Assembly (NCBI RefSeq): GCF_030268685.1
Contig: NZ_BSRQ01000001.1
Location: forward strand, 434,001-498,000
DNA from: Microtetraspora sp. NBRC 13810
Lineage (GTDB): Bacteria; Actinomycetota; Actinomycetes; Streptosporangiales; Streptosporangiaceae
DNA length: 64,000 nt
Direction of reading: 5' to 3'
Part shown: one piece after another, positions 1-7,786 of the stretch
Position numbering within the stretch: the stretch's first letter is position 1
Layout of the letters: each line of letters starts with the position of its first letter
Made by a program: the position numbers and the translations under genes
The notes under the pieces: generated by a model
The model's input: the letters and a program-made list of their open reading frames with translations, nothing else
Databases searched by the model: none
Told to the model about the DNA's origin: nothing

Positions 1-141
1 TCCGCGACGGGCATGGTCACCGGTCGTCTCGTCGAACCCGCCGAGGTCGCCACGCTCATCGCCTACCTGGGCTCCCCGCTGGCCGCCAGCGTCACCGGCG
101 CCGACCACCTCATCGACGGCGGCTCGGTCAAGACGGCCTGA
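1..141 (+). CDS. Short-chain dehydrogenase/reductase, C-terminal end (partial)
   Basis: The window opens inside this gene; the last 46 codons and a TGA stop are present. The tail VTGADHLIDGGS is the usual C-terminal signature of classical FabG-like SDR enzymes (VTGxxxxVDGG). The Rossmann fold, the catalytic Ser-Tyr-Lys and the start lie before base 1, so substrate and pathway cannot be named. The next gene, a MerR regulator, is convergent and ends 23 bp downstream. MerR regulators often sit beside oxidoreductases, but a link here is only inference. Confidence 0.8.
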   Translation, partial: SATGMVTGRLVEPAEVATLIAYLGSPLAASVTGADHLIDGGSVKTA

Positions 142-164
142 GAACCGCCGGGCGACGCGCGGGC

Positions 165-635
165 CTACCCGACTCGCGGGGCGGACGGGGCCGGCAGGGT
201 CGGCGGGGCCGACGGGGCCGACGGGGCTAGCGGGGTGGGGAGACGCACGCGGTCGCGGACCGCCCGCCGGAAGTTCGGGCAGCGGGTGATGTCGTCGTGT
301 TCGCAGTTCAGGGCGCGGTCGATGAGGTCGAGCGAGATCTGCGCCTCGGCGATCCTGCGGGCCAGCCCGGCACGGTGCCGGCGGAAGACCTCCCGCCGGG
401 AGGCCGGGTCGGATGCGGTGAGCATCTCCCGGATGTCCTCCAGGCCGAGCCCCGCCTCCTTGGCCCGCAGGATGATCGCGACCCGGTAGAGGTCGGCGTC
501 GCCGTACCGCCGCCGCCCGCCGGCCACCCGGACCGGCGCGAGCAGGCCCACCGACTCCCAGTGGCGCAGCACATGGGTCGCCAGCCCGAAACGCGCCGCG
601 ACGTCCCCGATGGTCAGTTGCGCGCTTGACTTCAT
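165..635 (-). CDS. MerR-family transcriptional regulator
   Basis: A 156-residue cytoplasmic DNA-binding protein. Residues 7-75 form the MerR winged helix: TIGDVAARFGL, then THVLRHWESVGLL (the R-x-W/Y-E-x-x-G-L-L signature) and GGRRRYGDADL. A dimerisation helix follows (about 75-125) and a Pro/Ala-rich tail closes the protein. Two cysteines near residues 122 and 128 could bind an effector, but the metal-sensor Cys pattern is not clear. The ATG at 635 places the helix-turn-helix at the N-terminus as in the family; longer in-frame starts run back into the decayed gene upstream. Its target is unknown. The divergent region upstream is occupied by a gene remnant, so the original partner may be lost. 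Confidence 0.85.
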   Translation of the reverse strand: MKSSAQLTIGDVAARFGLATHVLRHWESVGLLAPVRVAGGRRRYGDADLYRVAIILRAKEAGLGLEDIREMLTASDPASRREVFRRHRAGLARRIAEAQISLDLIDRALNCEHDDITRCPNFRRAVRDRVRLPTPLAPSAPSAPPTLPAPSAPRVG

Positions 636-642
636 GCCGACA

Positions 643-786
643 TTAAGTCGCATCCGTGCCCGCATGGTCACCGCCGAGCACGCCCATGCCACCGGCGCGG
701 CTGACCGCTGCGACGACGTCTCGGCAGTGACTGAACGCGAAGATCGGAAACTCGATCCCGAACATGTCCGTGACACGTGTCCGCAT
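643..786 (-). pseudogene. N-terminal remnant of a nitronate monooxygenase (2-nitropropane dioxygenase) family gene
   Basis: A 47-codon reading frame with ATG at 786 and TAA at 643. The translation begins MRTRVTDMFGIEFPIFAF and continues with RDVVAAVSRAGGMGVLGG, which matches the first strand and helix of the FMN-binding barrel in nitronate monooxygenase-like proteins. After GVLGG the similarity stops and eight unrelated residues lead to the stop, 7 bp short of the merR start. The enzymes are normally over 300 residues, so nearly all of the barrel is missing. No convincing ribosome binding site is visible. I read it as a 3'-deleted gene; recognition is by motif only. Confidence 0.6.
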
Positions 787-874
787 GGCCTGAGCGTAGG
801 CGGCACTCCAGCCAACTGCAACGCGTTCTACCGACGATGGCCAGTACGGCAGGCAGTACGACCGAGAACGTGTT

Positions 875-1618
875 TCACCTGGGTAGTCTGCGCCAGATCG
901 CCCGCGGGAGCAGGCGCATGACGGCGAAGACGGGGCGCAGCTTCGACGGGACCCAGACGACCCCGGCGTCCGCGCGCAGCCCGGCGGCCACGGCGCGGGC
1001 GACGGCGTCCGGCGTGGTGGCCATCGGGGCGGCGGGCAGGCCGGCGGTCATCCTGCCGCGCACGAACCCCGGGCGGACGATCATGACACGGGCTCCGGAG
1101 CCGTGCAGCGCGTCGCCGAGTCCCTGGGCGAAGCCGTCCAGCCCGGCCTTCGCGGCGCCGTACACGAAGTTGGCCCGGCGGACCCGCACCCCGGCGACCG
1201 AGGAGAGCACGACGAGCGTGCCGTGGCCCTGTTCGCGCAACAGGCGGGCGGCGTGCAGCCCGGCCGAGACGTGCCCGGCGAGGTTGACGCCGACGGACTC
1301 GGCGGCGGCCTGCGGGTCCTCCTCGTAGGCCGCCTGGTCGCCGAGCACGCCGAAGGCGGCGATGACCACGTCGAGATCGCCGGCGAGCTTGACCGCCGCG
1401 TCGAACACCGCGCCGTGCCCGGCCGGGTCGGCCGCGTCGAAGTCCAGGTGGTGGACCTCGGCGCCGCCGAACGCGGGAGCCGGTGACGGACCGGGGCGGG
1501 AGGCAAGGATGATCTTGCGGGCGCCTTCGCGGGCGAGGCGCCCGGCGATGGCCAGGCCGATCTCGCTGCGCCCGCCGAGCAGCAGCACCGTGTCCACGGA
1601 GCCGAGGGCGTTCTTCAC
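875..1618 (-). CDS. dprE2: Decaprenylphospho-beta-D-erythro-pentofuranosid-2-ulose 2-reductase (DprE2-like SDR)
   Basis: A 247-residue NAD(P)-dependent short-chain dehydrogenase. The N-terminus carries the nucleotide-binding motif LLLGGRSEIGLAIA, and YGAAKAGLDGF holds the catalytic Tyr-x-x-x-Lys, with a catalytic Ser in VVLSSVAGV. In mycobacteria DprE2 reduces the keto intermediate made by DprE1 to decaprenyl-phosphoryl-arabinose, the arabinan donor. The GTG start at 1618 overlaps the TGA of dprE1 (GTGA, 1615-1618), so the two are translationally coupled, which strongly supports the assignment over a generic SDR. It is the last gene of the ubiA-dprE1-dprE2 cluster. Confidence 0.9.
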   Translation of the reverse strand: MKNALGSVDTVLLLGGRSEIGLAIAGRLAREGARKIILASRPGPSPAPAFGGAEVHHLDFDAADPAGHGAVFDAAVKLAGDLDVVIAAFGVLGDQAAYEEDPQAAAESVGVNLAGHVSAGLHAARLLREQGHGTLVVLSSVAGVRVRRANFVYGAAKAGLDGFAQGLGDALHGSGARVMIVRPGFVRGRMTAGLPAAPMATTPDAVARAVAAGLRADAGVVWVPSKLRPVFAVMRLLPRAIWRRLPR

Positions 1619-2943
1619 AGGTCCAGTCTCCTCGCCAGGTCGGAGCGGAACACGCCGGTCGGGTCGGCCTGTTCGCGCAGGGCACGCCACTCGTCCAGGC
1701 GCGGGTACATCTCGGCCAGGGCGGCTGCGCTCAGCCGGGAGTCCTTGGCGAGGTAGACACGGCCGCCCGCGTCGGCCACCCACCGGTCGCACAGCCGCAG
1801 CAGCGCGGCCAGGCCGGGCCGCCCGGCCGGGATGTCCAGCGCCAGCGTCCAGCCGGGCATCGGGAAGGACAGCGGGCCGGGCGTGCCGGGGCCGAAGCGC
1901 TTGAGCACGGTCAGGAACGACACCACGCCCTCGGACGACAGCCGGGCCACGATCCGCCGCAACGTCGCCTCCCCGCCGGACGGCACGACGAACTGGTACT
2001 GCACGAACCCGCGCGAGCCGTACATCCGGTTCCACCCCTGGACGCCGTCGAGCGGGTGGAAGAACGGCGCGACACCCTGGATCAGGCCGCGCCTGGCCTG
2101 GGGCGCCCTGCGGTACCACGCCTCGTTGAAGGCGCGGACGGTGACCGGGTTGAGCAGGCCGCCGGGCGCCCACGGCGGGGCCTTGAGCCGGGCGGCCGGG
2201 GCGAAGGCGAGCGGGTCGCGCCCGGCGGGCACGTCGGCGCGGCGCGCGTGGTCGCCCCGGGTGAGGACGCTCCTGCCGGTGTGCCTGCCGGTGGCGAGCA
2301 GGTCGATCCAGGCCACCGTGTAGCGGTAGCGGTCGTCGGTGGCGGTCATCACCGCGAGGGTCTCGTCCAGGTCGCCGGTGCGCTCGACGTCCACCCGCAT
2401 CCACGAGGACTCGACGGGCACGCAGGCGAAGGTCGCCTCGGCGATGACCCCGGTCAGGCCCATGCCGCCGGCCGTCGCCCAGAACAACGGGTCCCGCGGG
2501 GTGAGCGTCACGGCACGGCCGTCCGCGGTGACCAGCGTGAGCGAACGGACGTGCGCGGCGAAGGAGGAGTCGGCGTGGTGGTTCTTGCCGTGCACGTCGG
2601 CGGCGATCGCGCCGCCCACCGTGACATGCCGGGTACCGGGGCTCACCGGGACGAACCAGCCACGCGGCAGCAGGCCGGTCATCAGGTCGTGCAGGCTCAC
2701 TCCCCCGGCGGCGGTGACCAGGCCGGTCGCCTCGTCGAGGGTCCAGGAGCGCAGGTGGGTGCAGTCCAGCACGAGGCCGCCGGCGTTCTGGGCGGCGTCG
2801 CCGTAGGAGCGGCCGAGGCCGCGCACCGCGACCCCGCGCCCGGGTGCGCGGGCGAGGACGGCGGCGAGGTCCGCGACGGTGCGGGGCCGGGCGACGGTGG
2901 CCCGGGTGGGCGCGGTACGGCCCCAGCCGGTCAGGAAGGTCAT
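1615..2943 (-). CDS. dprE1: Decaprenylphosphoryl-beta-D-ribose 2-oxidase (DprE1-like FAD oxidoreductase)
   Basis: A 442-residue FAD-linked oxidase of the vanillyl-alcohol oxidase fold. RGLGRSYGDAAQ (about 41-52) and SPGTRHVTVGGAIAADVHGK (about 101-120) are the FAD-binding signatures, and YLAKDSR holds Lys400, equivalent to active-site Lys418 of M. tuberculosis DprE1. It oxidises decaprenyl-phosphoryl-ribose to the 2-keto intermediate. The segment PMPGWTLALDIP has Ala368 where the tuberculosis enzyme has Cys387, the residue attacked by benzothiazinones (alignment from memory). The ATG overlaps the ubiA stop (ATGA, 2940-2943). Length and neighbours agree with the family. Confidence 0.93.
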   Translation of the reverse strand: MTFLTGWGRTAPTRATVARPRTVADLAAVLARAPGRGVAVRGLGRSYGDAAQNAGGLVLDCTHLRSWTLDEATGLVTAAGGVSLHDLMTGLLPRGWFVPVSPGTRHVTVGGAIAADVHGKNHHADSSFAAHVRSLTLVTADGRAVTLTPRDPLFWATAGGMGLTGVIAEATFACVPVESSWMRVDVERTGDLDETLAVMTATDDRYRYTVAWIDLLATGRHTGRSVLTRGDHARRADVPAGRDPLAFAPAARLKAPPWAPGGLLNPVTVRAFNEAWYRRAPQARRGLIQGVAPFFHPLDGVQGWNRMYGSRGFVQYQFVVPSGGEATLRRIVARLSSEGVVSFLTVLKRFGPGTPGPLSFPMPGWTLALDIPAGRPGLAALLRLCDRWVADAGGRVYLAKDSRLSAAALAEMYPRLDEWRALREQADPTGVFRSDLARRLDL

Positions 2944-3869
2944 CGCAGCCCCGGTACGTAGATCGCCAGGATGAGCAGCAGCAGTTGCGCGGCGACGAAC
3001 AACTGCGTGGGCCGGTCGCGCAGCGCCAGCTCCTCCGGCTCCTCGCCGTGCCCCTTGTCCACGAGAAGATTGTGCCGCAGGACGACGAGGACGAACGGCA
3101 CGATGCTGACCGCGTAGAGGACGCCGGGATGCTCGTTCAGCGCCCACAGGCAGTAGGTCACGATCATGGCGCCCGAGCACAGGGTGCGCACCTGGGCCAG
3201 GTAGCCGGGGCTGTAGTGGGCGAGGGCGGGCCGGGTGCCCGCGGCGCCGTGCGCGCGCAGCTCGACCTCCCGTTTGCCCGCGATGAGCTGGAGCGAGCCG
3301 AGCGAGATCACCACCAGGAACCAGCTCGTCACCGGCACCCCCACGGCGACCGCCCCGGCGAAGGCGCGGAGCACGTGGCAGCCGGCGACGGCCACCATGT
3401 CGACGACCGGCTGGTGCTTGAGCCAGACCGTGTAGAGCAGGGCGAGCGCGATGTAACCGGCGACGACGGCGGGCAGCCGCCAGTCCCCGGTCAGCGCGGC
3501 CAGCGCGGGGGCGAGAAGGAGCAGCGCCGTGCCGGCGACCCGGGCCAGCCGTACGGAGACCGCGCCGGAGGCGACCGGCCGGAACCGCTTGCGCGGGTGC
3601 AGCCGGTCGGCCTCGGCGTCGGCGGCGTCGTTGAGCAGGTAGGTGCCGCTCGCGGCGAGGCAGAACGCGGCGAAGGCGACGAGCACGGCCAGCACTCCGG
3701 AGAGGGTGTCCAGCACCCCGGCCGCGACGGGCGCGGCCAGGACCAGCGTGTTCTTCACCCACTGCCGGGGCCGTAACGCCCGGACGAACGCGCGGGCCCG
3801 CCCCGCGCGCACGGTGCGGACGTCCGCGGAGCGTACGGCTTGCCGGGTGGCGTCCCGCATACCCTTCAT
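2940..3869 (-). CDS. ubiA: Decaprenyl-phosphate phosphoribosyltransferase (UbiA-family prenyltransferase)
   Basis: A 309-residue polytopic membrane protein with about eight to nine hydrophobic segments. LLNDAADAEADRLHP is the UbiA-superfamily Asp-rich motif (NDxxDxxxD) that binds Mg and the prenyl phosphate; RPRQWVKN near residue 35 is typical of the DPPR-synthase branch (Rv3806c type). The enzyme joins PRPP to decaprenyl phosphate, giving the substrate that is dephosphorylated and passed to DprE1. It is first in the cluster and overlaps dprE1 by ATGA. I keep the ATG at 3869 because a TACTGT hexamer lies 8 nt upstream and no Shine-Dalgarno is visible, suggesting a leaderless transcript; the ATG at 3860 is an alternative. 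Confidence 0.9.
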   Translation of the reverse strand: MKGMRDATRQAVRSADVRTVRAGRARAFVRALRPRQWVKNTLVLAAPVAAGVLDTLSGVLAVLVAFAAFCLAASGTYLLNDAADAEADRLHPRKRFRPVASGAVSVRLARVAGTALLLLAPALAALTGDWRLPAVVAGYIALALLYTVWLKHQPVVDMVAVAGCHVLRAFAGAVAVGVPVTSWFLVVISLGSLQLIAGKREVELRAHGAAGTRPALAHYSPGYLAQVRTLCSGAMIVTYCLWALNEHPGVLYAVSIVPFVLVVLRHNLLVDKGHGEEPEELALRDRPTQLFVAAQLLLLILAIYVPGLR

Positions 3870-3877
3870 GTCGGGGG

Positions 3878-3883
3878 ACAGTA
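3878..3883 (-). promoter_or_regulatory. Candidate -10 element for a leaderless ubiA transcript
   Basis: TACTGT on the minus strand ends 8 nt before the ubiA ATG, the spacing expected when transcription starts at the start codon. A -35 about 17 bp further up is poor. No Shine-Dalgarno lies in between. Confidence 0.4.
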
Positions 3884-3983
3884 TCTCTTTCCGGCTGTTC
3901 GTTGACGTCCGCGGAGAAGATCCATCTTTCCGATGGTCGTCAGAGGGATGCCCGTCCTGAAAGGTTCACCCACCGGTCCGCCG

Positions 3984-4012
3984 CCGGACGGGAGCCGGAG
4001 ACTCCCGTCCGG
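3984..4012 (-). terminator. Hairpin terminator after the acyl-CoA dehydrogenase gene
   Basis: A perfect 11-bp inverted repeat (CCGGACGGGAG and CTCCCGTCCGG) with a 7-nt loop lies 10 bp beyond the stop of the acyl-CoA dehydrogenase gene. There is no T-tract, as is common in high-GC actinobacteria. It separates that gene from the ubiA promoter. Confidence 0.75.
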
Positions 4013-4021
4013 GCGTCGTGA

Positions 4022-6220
4022 TCACTTGCCGGGCTCGGGGTCCCGGGGCAGGCCGAGCATCCGCTCGCCGATGATGTTGAGCTGGACCTCGGTGGTGCCG
4101 CCGTAGATCGTCATGGCGCGGGTGGCGAGCACGGCGCGGTTCCAGAAGCCGGCGGCGCCGGCCTTGACGTCCGCCGCCGCCGTGGCGGCCGGGCCGAGCA
4201 GGTCCACCGCGCACTCCGAGACGTGCTGGGCGTGCGAGGTGGACAGCAGCTTGCGCACGGACGCGTCCGCGCCCGGCTCGGAGCCGGCGAGCTGCTTGAG
4301 CGTCACCCGCAGGGACAGCGCGTTGATCGAGTGCGCCTCGCAGACCACGCCGGCGAGGTGCAGCCGCTCGGCCGGGGTCAGCTCCCGGCCCAGTTGCGCG
4401 ATCATGCCCAGCAGGTCGGGCAGCGCGGCGCCGGTGCCGCCGGAACCCGAGGACAGCGACACGCGCTCGTTGGACAGCGTGTTCCTGGCCACCCGCCAGC
4501 CGTCGTCCACGTCGCCCACGACCATCGCGTCCGGCACGAAGACGTCGTCCATGAAGACCTCGTTGAACAGGTTCTCTCCGGTCATCTCGGTGAGCGGGCG
4601 CACGGTCACGCCGGCGTCCTTCATGTTCACCAGGAAGTAGGTGATGCCGGCGTGCTTGGGCTTGTCCGGGTTGGACCGTGCGATGCAGATGCCCCACTCG
4701 GCGAAGTGGGCCACCGACGTCCAGATCTTCTGGCCGTTGAGCTTCCAGCCGCCATCGACCTTCTCGGCCCTCATCTGCAGGCCGGCCAGGTCGGAACCGG
4801 CGCCGGGCTCGCTGAAGAGCTGGCACCACATCATCTCGCCGCTCAGCGTGGGGGGCAGGAAGCGCTCCTGCTGCTCCTTGGTGCCGTAGGCGGCGATCGA
4901 CGGCACGACCCAGGCGCCGATGATCATGGCGGGGAGCCTGACCTTGGCCGCGCGCAGCTCCTGGTGGATGAGCACCTGCTCCAGCGGCTTCGCGGCCCGG
5001 CCCCACGGCCTGGGCAGGTGCGGCATGACGAAGCCGGCAGCGGCCAGGGCCCGCTTCTGGTCCCTGCCCTCCAGCTTGGCGATCTCCGCGATCTCCGCCC
5101 GCAGCCCGGCGCGGAGCGACTCCGCCTCCTCGGGCAGCTCGATCTCCATCTCCCGGGAGACGCCGTTGAGCGCCAGCTCGGCCACGGCCGACGACCACTC
5201 GGCGGAGGAACCGAGCAGGGAGCGCAGGGTCAGCGCGCGGCGGTAGTACAGGTGCACGTCGTGCTCGAAGGTGTAGCCGATGCCGCCGAAGGTCTGCACC
5301 GCGTCCTTCGCGCACTGCACGGCCGCGTCGGGCGCCATCACGCCGGCGATCGCGGCGGCGTAGGCCAGCTCGTCGCCCTCGGCCGTGGTGGCGTCCCACA
5401 CCGTCGCCCTGGCCTGCTCCAGCGCGACCAGCATGCGCGACAGCTTGTGCTTGATCCCCTGGAACTGCCCGATCGGCCGCCCGAACTGCTCGCGCACCTT
5501 GGCGTAGTCGGCCGCCGCCCGCACGCACCACGAGGCCAGCCCGGTCGCCTCGGCGCCGAGCACGATCGCCGCCAGTTCCCGCACCCGCGGCGCGCGCAGC
5601 CCGTCGAGGACCCGCTCGGCCGGTACGGCGACGCCGTCGGCCTCGACCCTGGCCACGCCGCGGGTCAGGTCGAGCGACTTGACCGGGGTGACCGTGACGT
5701 GCTCCTTGGCCAGGACGACCCACTCCTCGCCCTGCCCGGTGCTCACCGGCAGCACGATCACGTCGGCGAGCGCGGCTCCCAGCACGAACTCCGCGACGCC
5801 GGAGACGGTCAGCACGCCGTCCTCGCCCCAGGCGCCGGTCAGGCTCCCGTCGAGCGCGACCGCGCCGGTCACGGTGCCGTCCGCCAGGCCGGGCAGCAGC
5901 TCCGCCCGCGCCTTGCCGTCCGAGGCGAGGATGACGGCGCTCGCCAGCACGGTCGGCACGAACGGCCCCGGGGCGACCCGCTCGGCCAGCGCCTCGACGG
6001 CGACCGCGGCCTCCAGCAGCCCGTACCCCGAACCTCCGTGCTCCTCGGGCAGGTGCAGGCCGAGCAGCCCCTGGTCGGCGAGACCGCTCCAGAACCCCGG
6101 CCGCTCCTCGGTCTCGGCCGCCACCGCGGCCCGCACCACCTCGGAGGACACGTTCCGCTCGGCCCACCCGGCCACCGACTCGCGGAGCGCCTCGTGCTCC
6201 TCGCTCAGCCCGATCCCCAT
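4022..6220 (-). CDS. Fused two-domain acyl-CoA dehydrogenase
   Basis: A 732-residue FAD enzyme, about twice the usual acyl-CoA dehydrogenase length. The N-half (1 to about 370) has the family start (LSEEHEALRESVAGWAERN) and a C-terminal helix bundle with GGIGYTFEHDVHLYYRR, but its middle beta domain lacks the FAD/substrate loop. The C-half (about 385-732) has FSEPGAGSDLAG, KIWTSVAHFAEWG and the end motif YGGTTEVQLNIIGERMLG. The layout recalls split alpha/beta dehydrogenases in which one domain is degenerate. Substrate is unknown; a branched or CoA-linked lipid is plausible. The ATG at 6220 has GGAGGG 6 nt upstream. It is monocistronic, with a hairpin terminator after it and a palindrome over its promoter. 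Confidence 0.9.
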   Translation of the reverse strand: MGIGLSEEHEALRESVAGWAERNVSSEVVRAAVAAETEERPGFWSGLADQGLLGLHLPEEHGGSGYGLLEAAVAVEALAERVAPGPFVPTVLASAVILASDGKARAELLPGLADGTVTGAVALDGSLTGAWGEDGVLTVSGVAEFVLGAALADVIVLPVSTGQGEEWVVLAKEHVTVTPVKSLDLTRGVARVEADGVAVPAERVLDGLRAPRVRELAAIVLGAEATGLASWCVRAAADYAKVREQFGRPIGQFQGIKHKLSRMLVALEQARATVWDATTAEGDELAYAAAIAGVMAPDAAVQCAKDAVQTFGGIGYTFEHDVHLYYRRALTLRSLLGSSAEWSSAVAELALNGVSREMEIELPEEAESLRAGLRAEIAEIAKLEGRDQKRALAAAGFVMPHLPRPWGRAAKPLEQVLIHQELRAAKVRLPAMIIGAWVVPSIAAYGTKEQQERFLPPTLSGEMMWCQLFSEPGAGSDLAGLQMRAEKVDGGWKLNGQKIWTSVAHFAEWGICIARSNPDKPKHAGITYFLVNMKDAGVTVRPLTEMTGENLFNEVFMDDVFVPDAMVVGDVDDGWRVARNTLSNERVSLSSGSGGTGAALPDLLGMIAQLGRELTPAERLHLAGVVCEAHSINALSLRVTLKQLAGSEPGADASVRKLLSTSHAQHVSECAVDLLGPAATAAADVKAGAAGFWNRAVLATRAMTIYGGTTEVQLNIIGERMLGLPRDPEPGK

Positions 6221-6254
6221 GTCACCCTCCACACGGCTGCTGCCTGCCTCATCC

Positions 6255-6271
6255 CCAGAATCATATTCTGG
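6255..6271 (-). promoter_or_regulatory. Promoter -10 inside a 17-bp palindromic operator
   Basis: CCAGAAT-3 nt-ATTCTGG is a perfect inverted repeat 35 bp upstream of the acyl-CoA dehydrogenase ATG. Its centre contains TATGAT on the minus strand (6260-6265), a near-consensus -10. A dimeric repressor (TetR- or MarR-type) binding here would block transcription. No -35 stands out and no regulator gene lies next to it. Confidence 0.5.
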
Positions 6272-6424
6272 AACATGCTTCCACCGCGACCCCGCACCCG
6301 GAAACACCACCCCTCCCACCCCACCGGACCGCCCACCCCACCAGCCCTCACACCGACCGCCCCGGCCACCTACGAGACGGCGGCGCCACCTCGGACGGTG
6401 GCCGTATCCGCTACAGGGCCGGGA

Positions 6425-6481
6425 CTCCCTCGGCACGACTTCACCGCACGGGCCTCCCTCGGCACGACTTCGCCGCACAGG
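6425..6481. repeat. Two-copy 29-bp tandem repeat
   Basis: The segment CTCCCTCGGCACGACTTC(A/G)CCGCAC occurs twice with a period of 29 bp (starts 6425 and 6454) between the acyl-CoA dehydrogenase promoter and the Pro/Ser-rich gene. No gene or known site explains it. Confidence 0.6.
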
Positions 6482-6535
6482 CTGGGCATTCGCGACGTGG
6501 CTTCCCGGCACGGCCGGTCGAGGCGCGGGGGCGGA

Positions 6536-7786
6536 TCAGCGTGTCGGCGGGACGTCGTCGCGCGGGTGCAGGGGGGCCGCGGCCACGGCCGCCGTTCCCG
6601 CCGTGGCGCCCATGCCGGTCTCCCCCCTGGGCTCGTCCCCCGAGAAGAACACGAAGATGAGGAAGACGATCAGCGCCGTGATCAGGGTGGCCCCGATCCC
6701 GTAGATGACCCGCAGCGGCGTGTCCCCGACCTTCGTCACCATCCGCGCCAGGAACCCTTCCCCGGACGCCCGCGGCGCCCCCACCCTGCGCTCCGCACCG
6801 AAGCCCGGCCCGCCCGGAGAGCCGCCGAGGGGCGCACCCCCGAACCCCCCGTACGGCGCGCCGCCGGAAGGCGGACCGGAGGGCGACGCGGGGGACGGCC
6901 CGGAGGATGACGGGGCGAAGGGCGACGAACCGGAGGGGTACGGGCCGGAAGGGAACGAGCCGGGGGCATGCGGGCCGGACGGAGACGACGGCGGCCCACC
7001 GGGCGAGAACGGCTCAGGCGACGGCGGAGCCCCCCAGCCGGACGACCGCCCGGATGGCGACCCGGACCGCGACGGCGCCGACGACGGCGAAGACGGCGGC
7101 GGCACCGGTGTGGACGGCGGCGGCGTGGAGGTGGCGGGTGGGCGGGGGCCGGAGGTCGCGGGAGGGAACGGTCCAGAAGGCCGGCGGCGTACCGTCAGCG
7201 TCTCCTCGGCGTCCCCGACGGCGTCCGGCGGCGGCGCGAAAGGCCGCGGCGACCGGCGCTGCGCGGGCGAGGACCCGGGCGAGGACGCGGACCCGGGCGA
7301 CGACGAGGACGGGTGCGGGGACGAGTGCGACGGCGGGGACGAGTGCGACGGCGGGGACGAGTGCGACGGACGTGACGAGGGTGACTGGCGCGGCGAGGAT
7401 GACGGGCGCGGCGCGGGCCCCTGGGAGTCCACGGATGTCGAGTAGGGGCGGCGGCCGGGCGACGACGAGGGCCGAGACGGAGGGGTGGACCCGGGAGTGG
7501 TGGGACCGGCGGGGGCCGCGGGGCGGGCGGGCCACTGGGGGCCGGTGACCGGGGTGCCGTCGGCGCGGAGGCGGGGGATCGGGGTGGTGGCGTCGGACGC
7601 GTCGTAGGGATCGGGCGCGCCGGGTGCCGGGTTGCGGCCGGGGGCAGCGGCAGAGCCGTCAGGGACATCGGCCGAGCCGTCGGCGGCAGTGGCCGAGCCG
7701 TCGAGGGCATGGGCCGAGCCGTCGGGGACATCGGCCGAGTGGCCCGTCTCGGGGTCTCGCGAAGGGTCTCCGACGACGTCCGTCAT
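6536..7786 (-). CDS. Pro/Ser/Gly-rich single-pass membrane protein of unknown function
   Basis: A 416-residue low-complexity protein. Residues 15-50 hold a decapeptide-like repeat built on DGSA, residues 60-330 are almost entirely Pro, Ser, Gly and Ala, and about residues 355-385 form one hydrophobic segment (VIYGIGATLITALIVFLIFVF) followed by a short acidic tail. The long N-part is probably cytoplasmic and the tail outside. No domain is recognised. Several frames stay open here because of base composition; this one is chosen because only it gives a clean membrane segment and a sensible start (ATG 7786). No clear ribosome binding site is seen. It could be an envelope scaffold, which is a guess. 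Confidence 0.6.
   Translation of the reverse strand: MTDVVGDPSRDPETGHSADVPDGSAHALDGSATAADGSADVPDGSAAAPGRNPAPGAPDPYDASDATTPIPRLRADGTPVTGPQWPARPAAPAGPTTPGSTPPSRPSSSPGRRPYSTSVDSQGPAPRPSSSPRQSPSSRPSHSSPPSHSSPPSHSSPHPSSSSPGSASSPGSSPAQRRSPRPFAPPPDAVGDAEETLTVRRRPSGPFPPATSGPRPPATSTPPPSTPVPPPSSPSSAPSRSGSPSGRSSGWGAPPSPEPFSPGGPPSSPSGPHAPGSFPSGPYPSGSSPFAPSSSGPSPASPSGPPSGGAPYGGFGGAPLGGSPGGPGFGAERRVGAPRASGEGFLARMVTKVGDTPLRVIYGIGATLITALIVFLIFVFFSGDEPRGETGMGATAGTAAVAAAPLHPRDDVPPTR

Noticed and set aside
4223-6910. An 895-codon plus-strand frame opposite the acyl-CoA dehydrogenase
   Set aside because: Same kind of shadow; no recognisable fold, and it runs through a promoter, a palindrome and the end of another gene.
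6705-7445. Alternative plus-strand frame rich in Asp, Gly and Glu across the Pro/Ser-rich gene
   Set aside because: Compositional mirror of the Pro/Ser frame. Only the minus frame gives a clear membrane segment and a sensible C-terminus.
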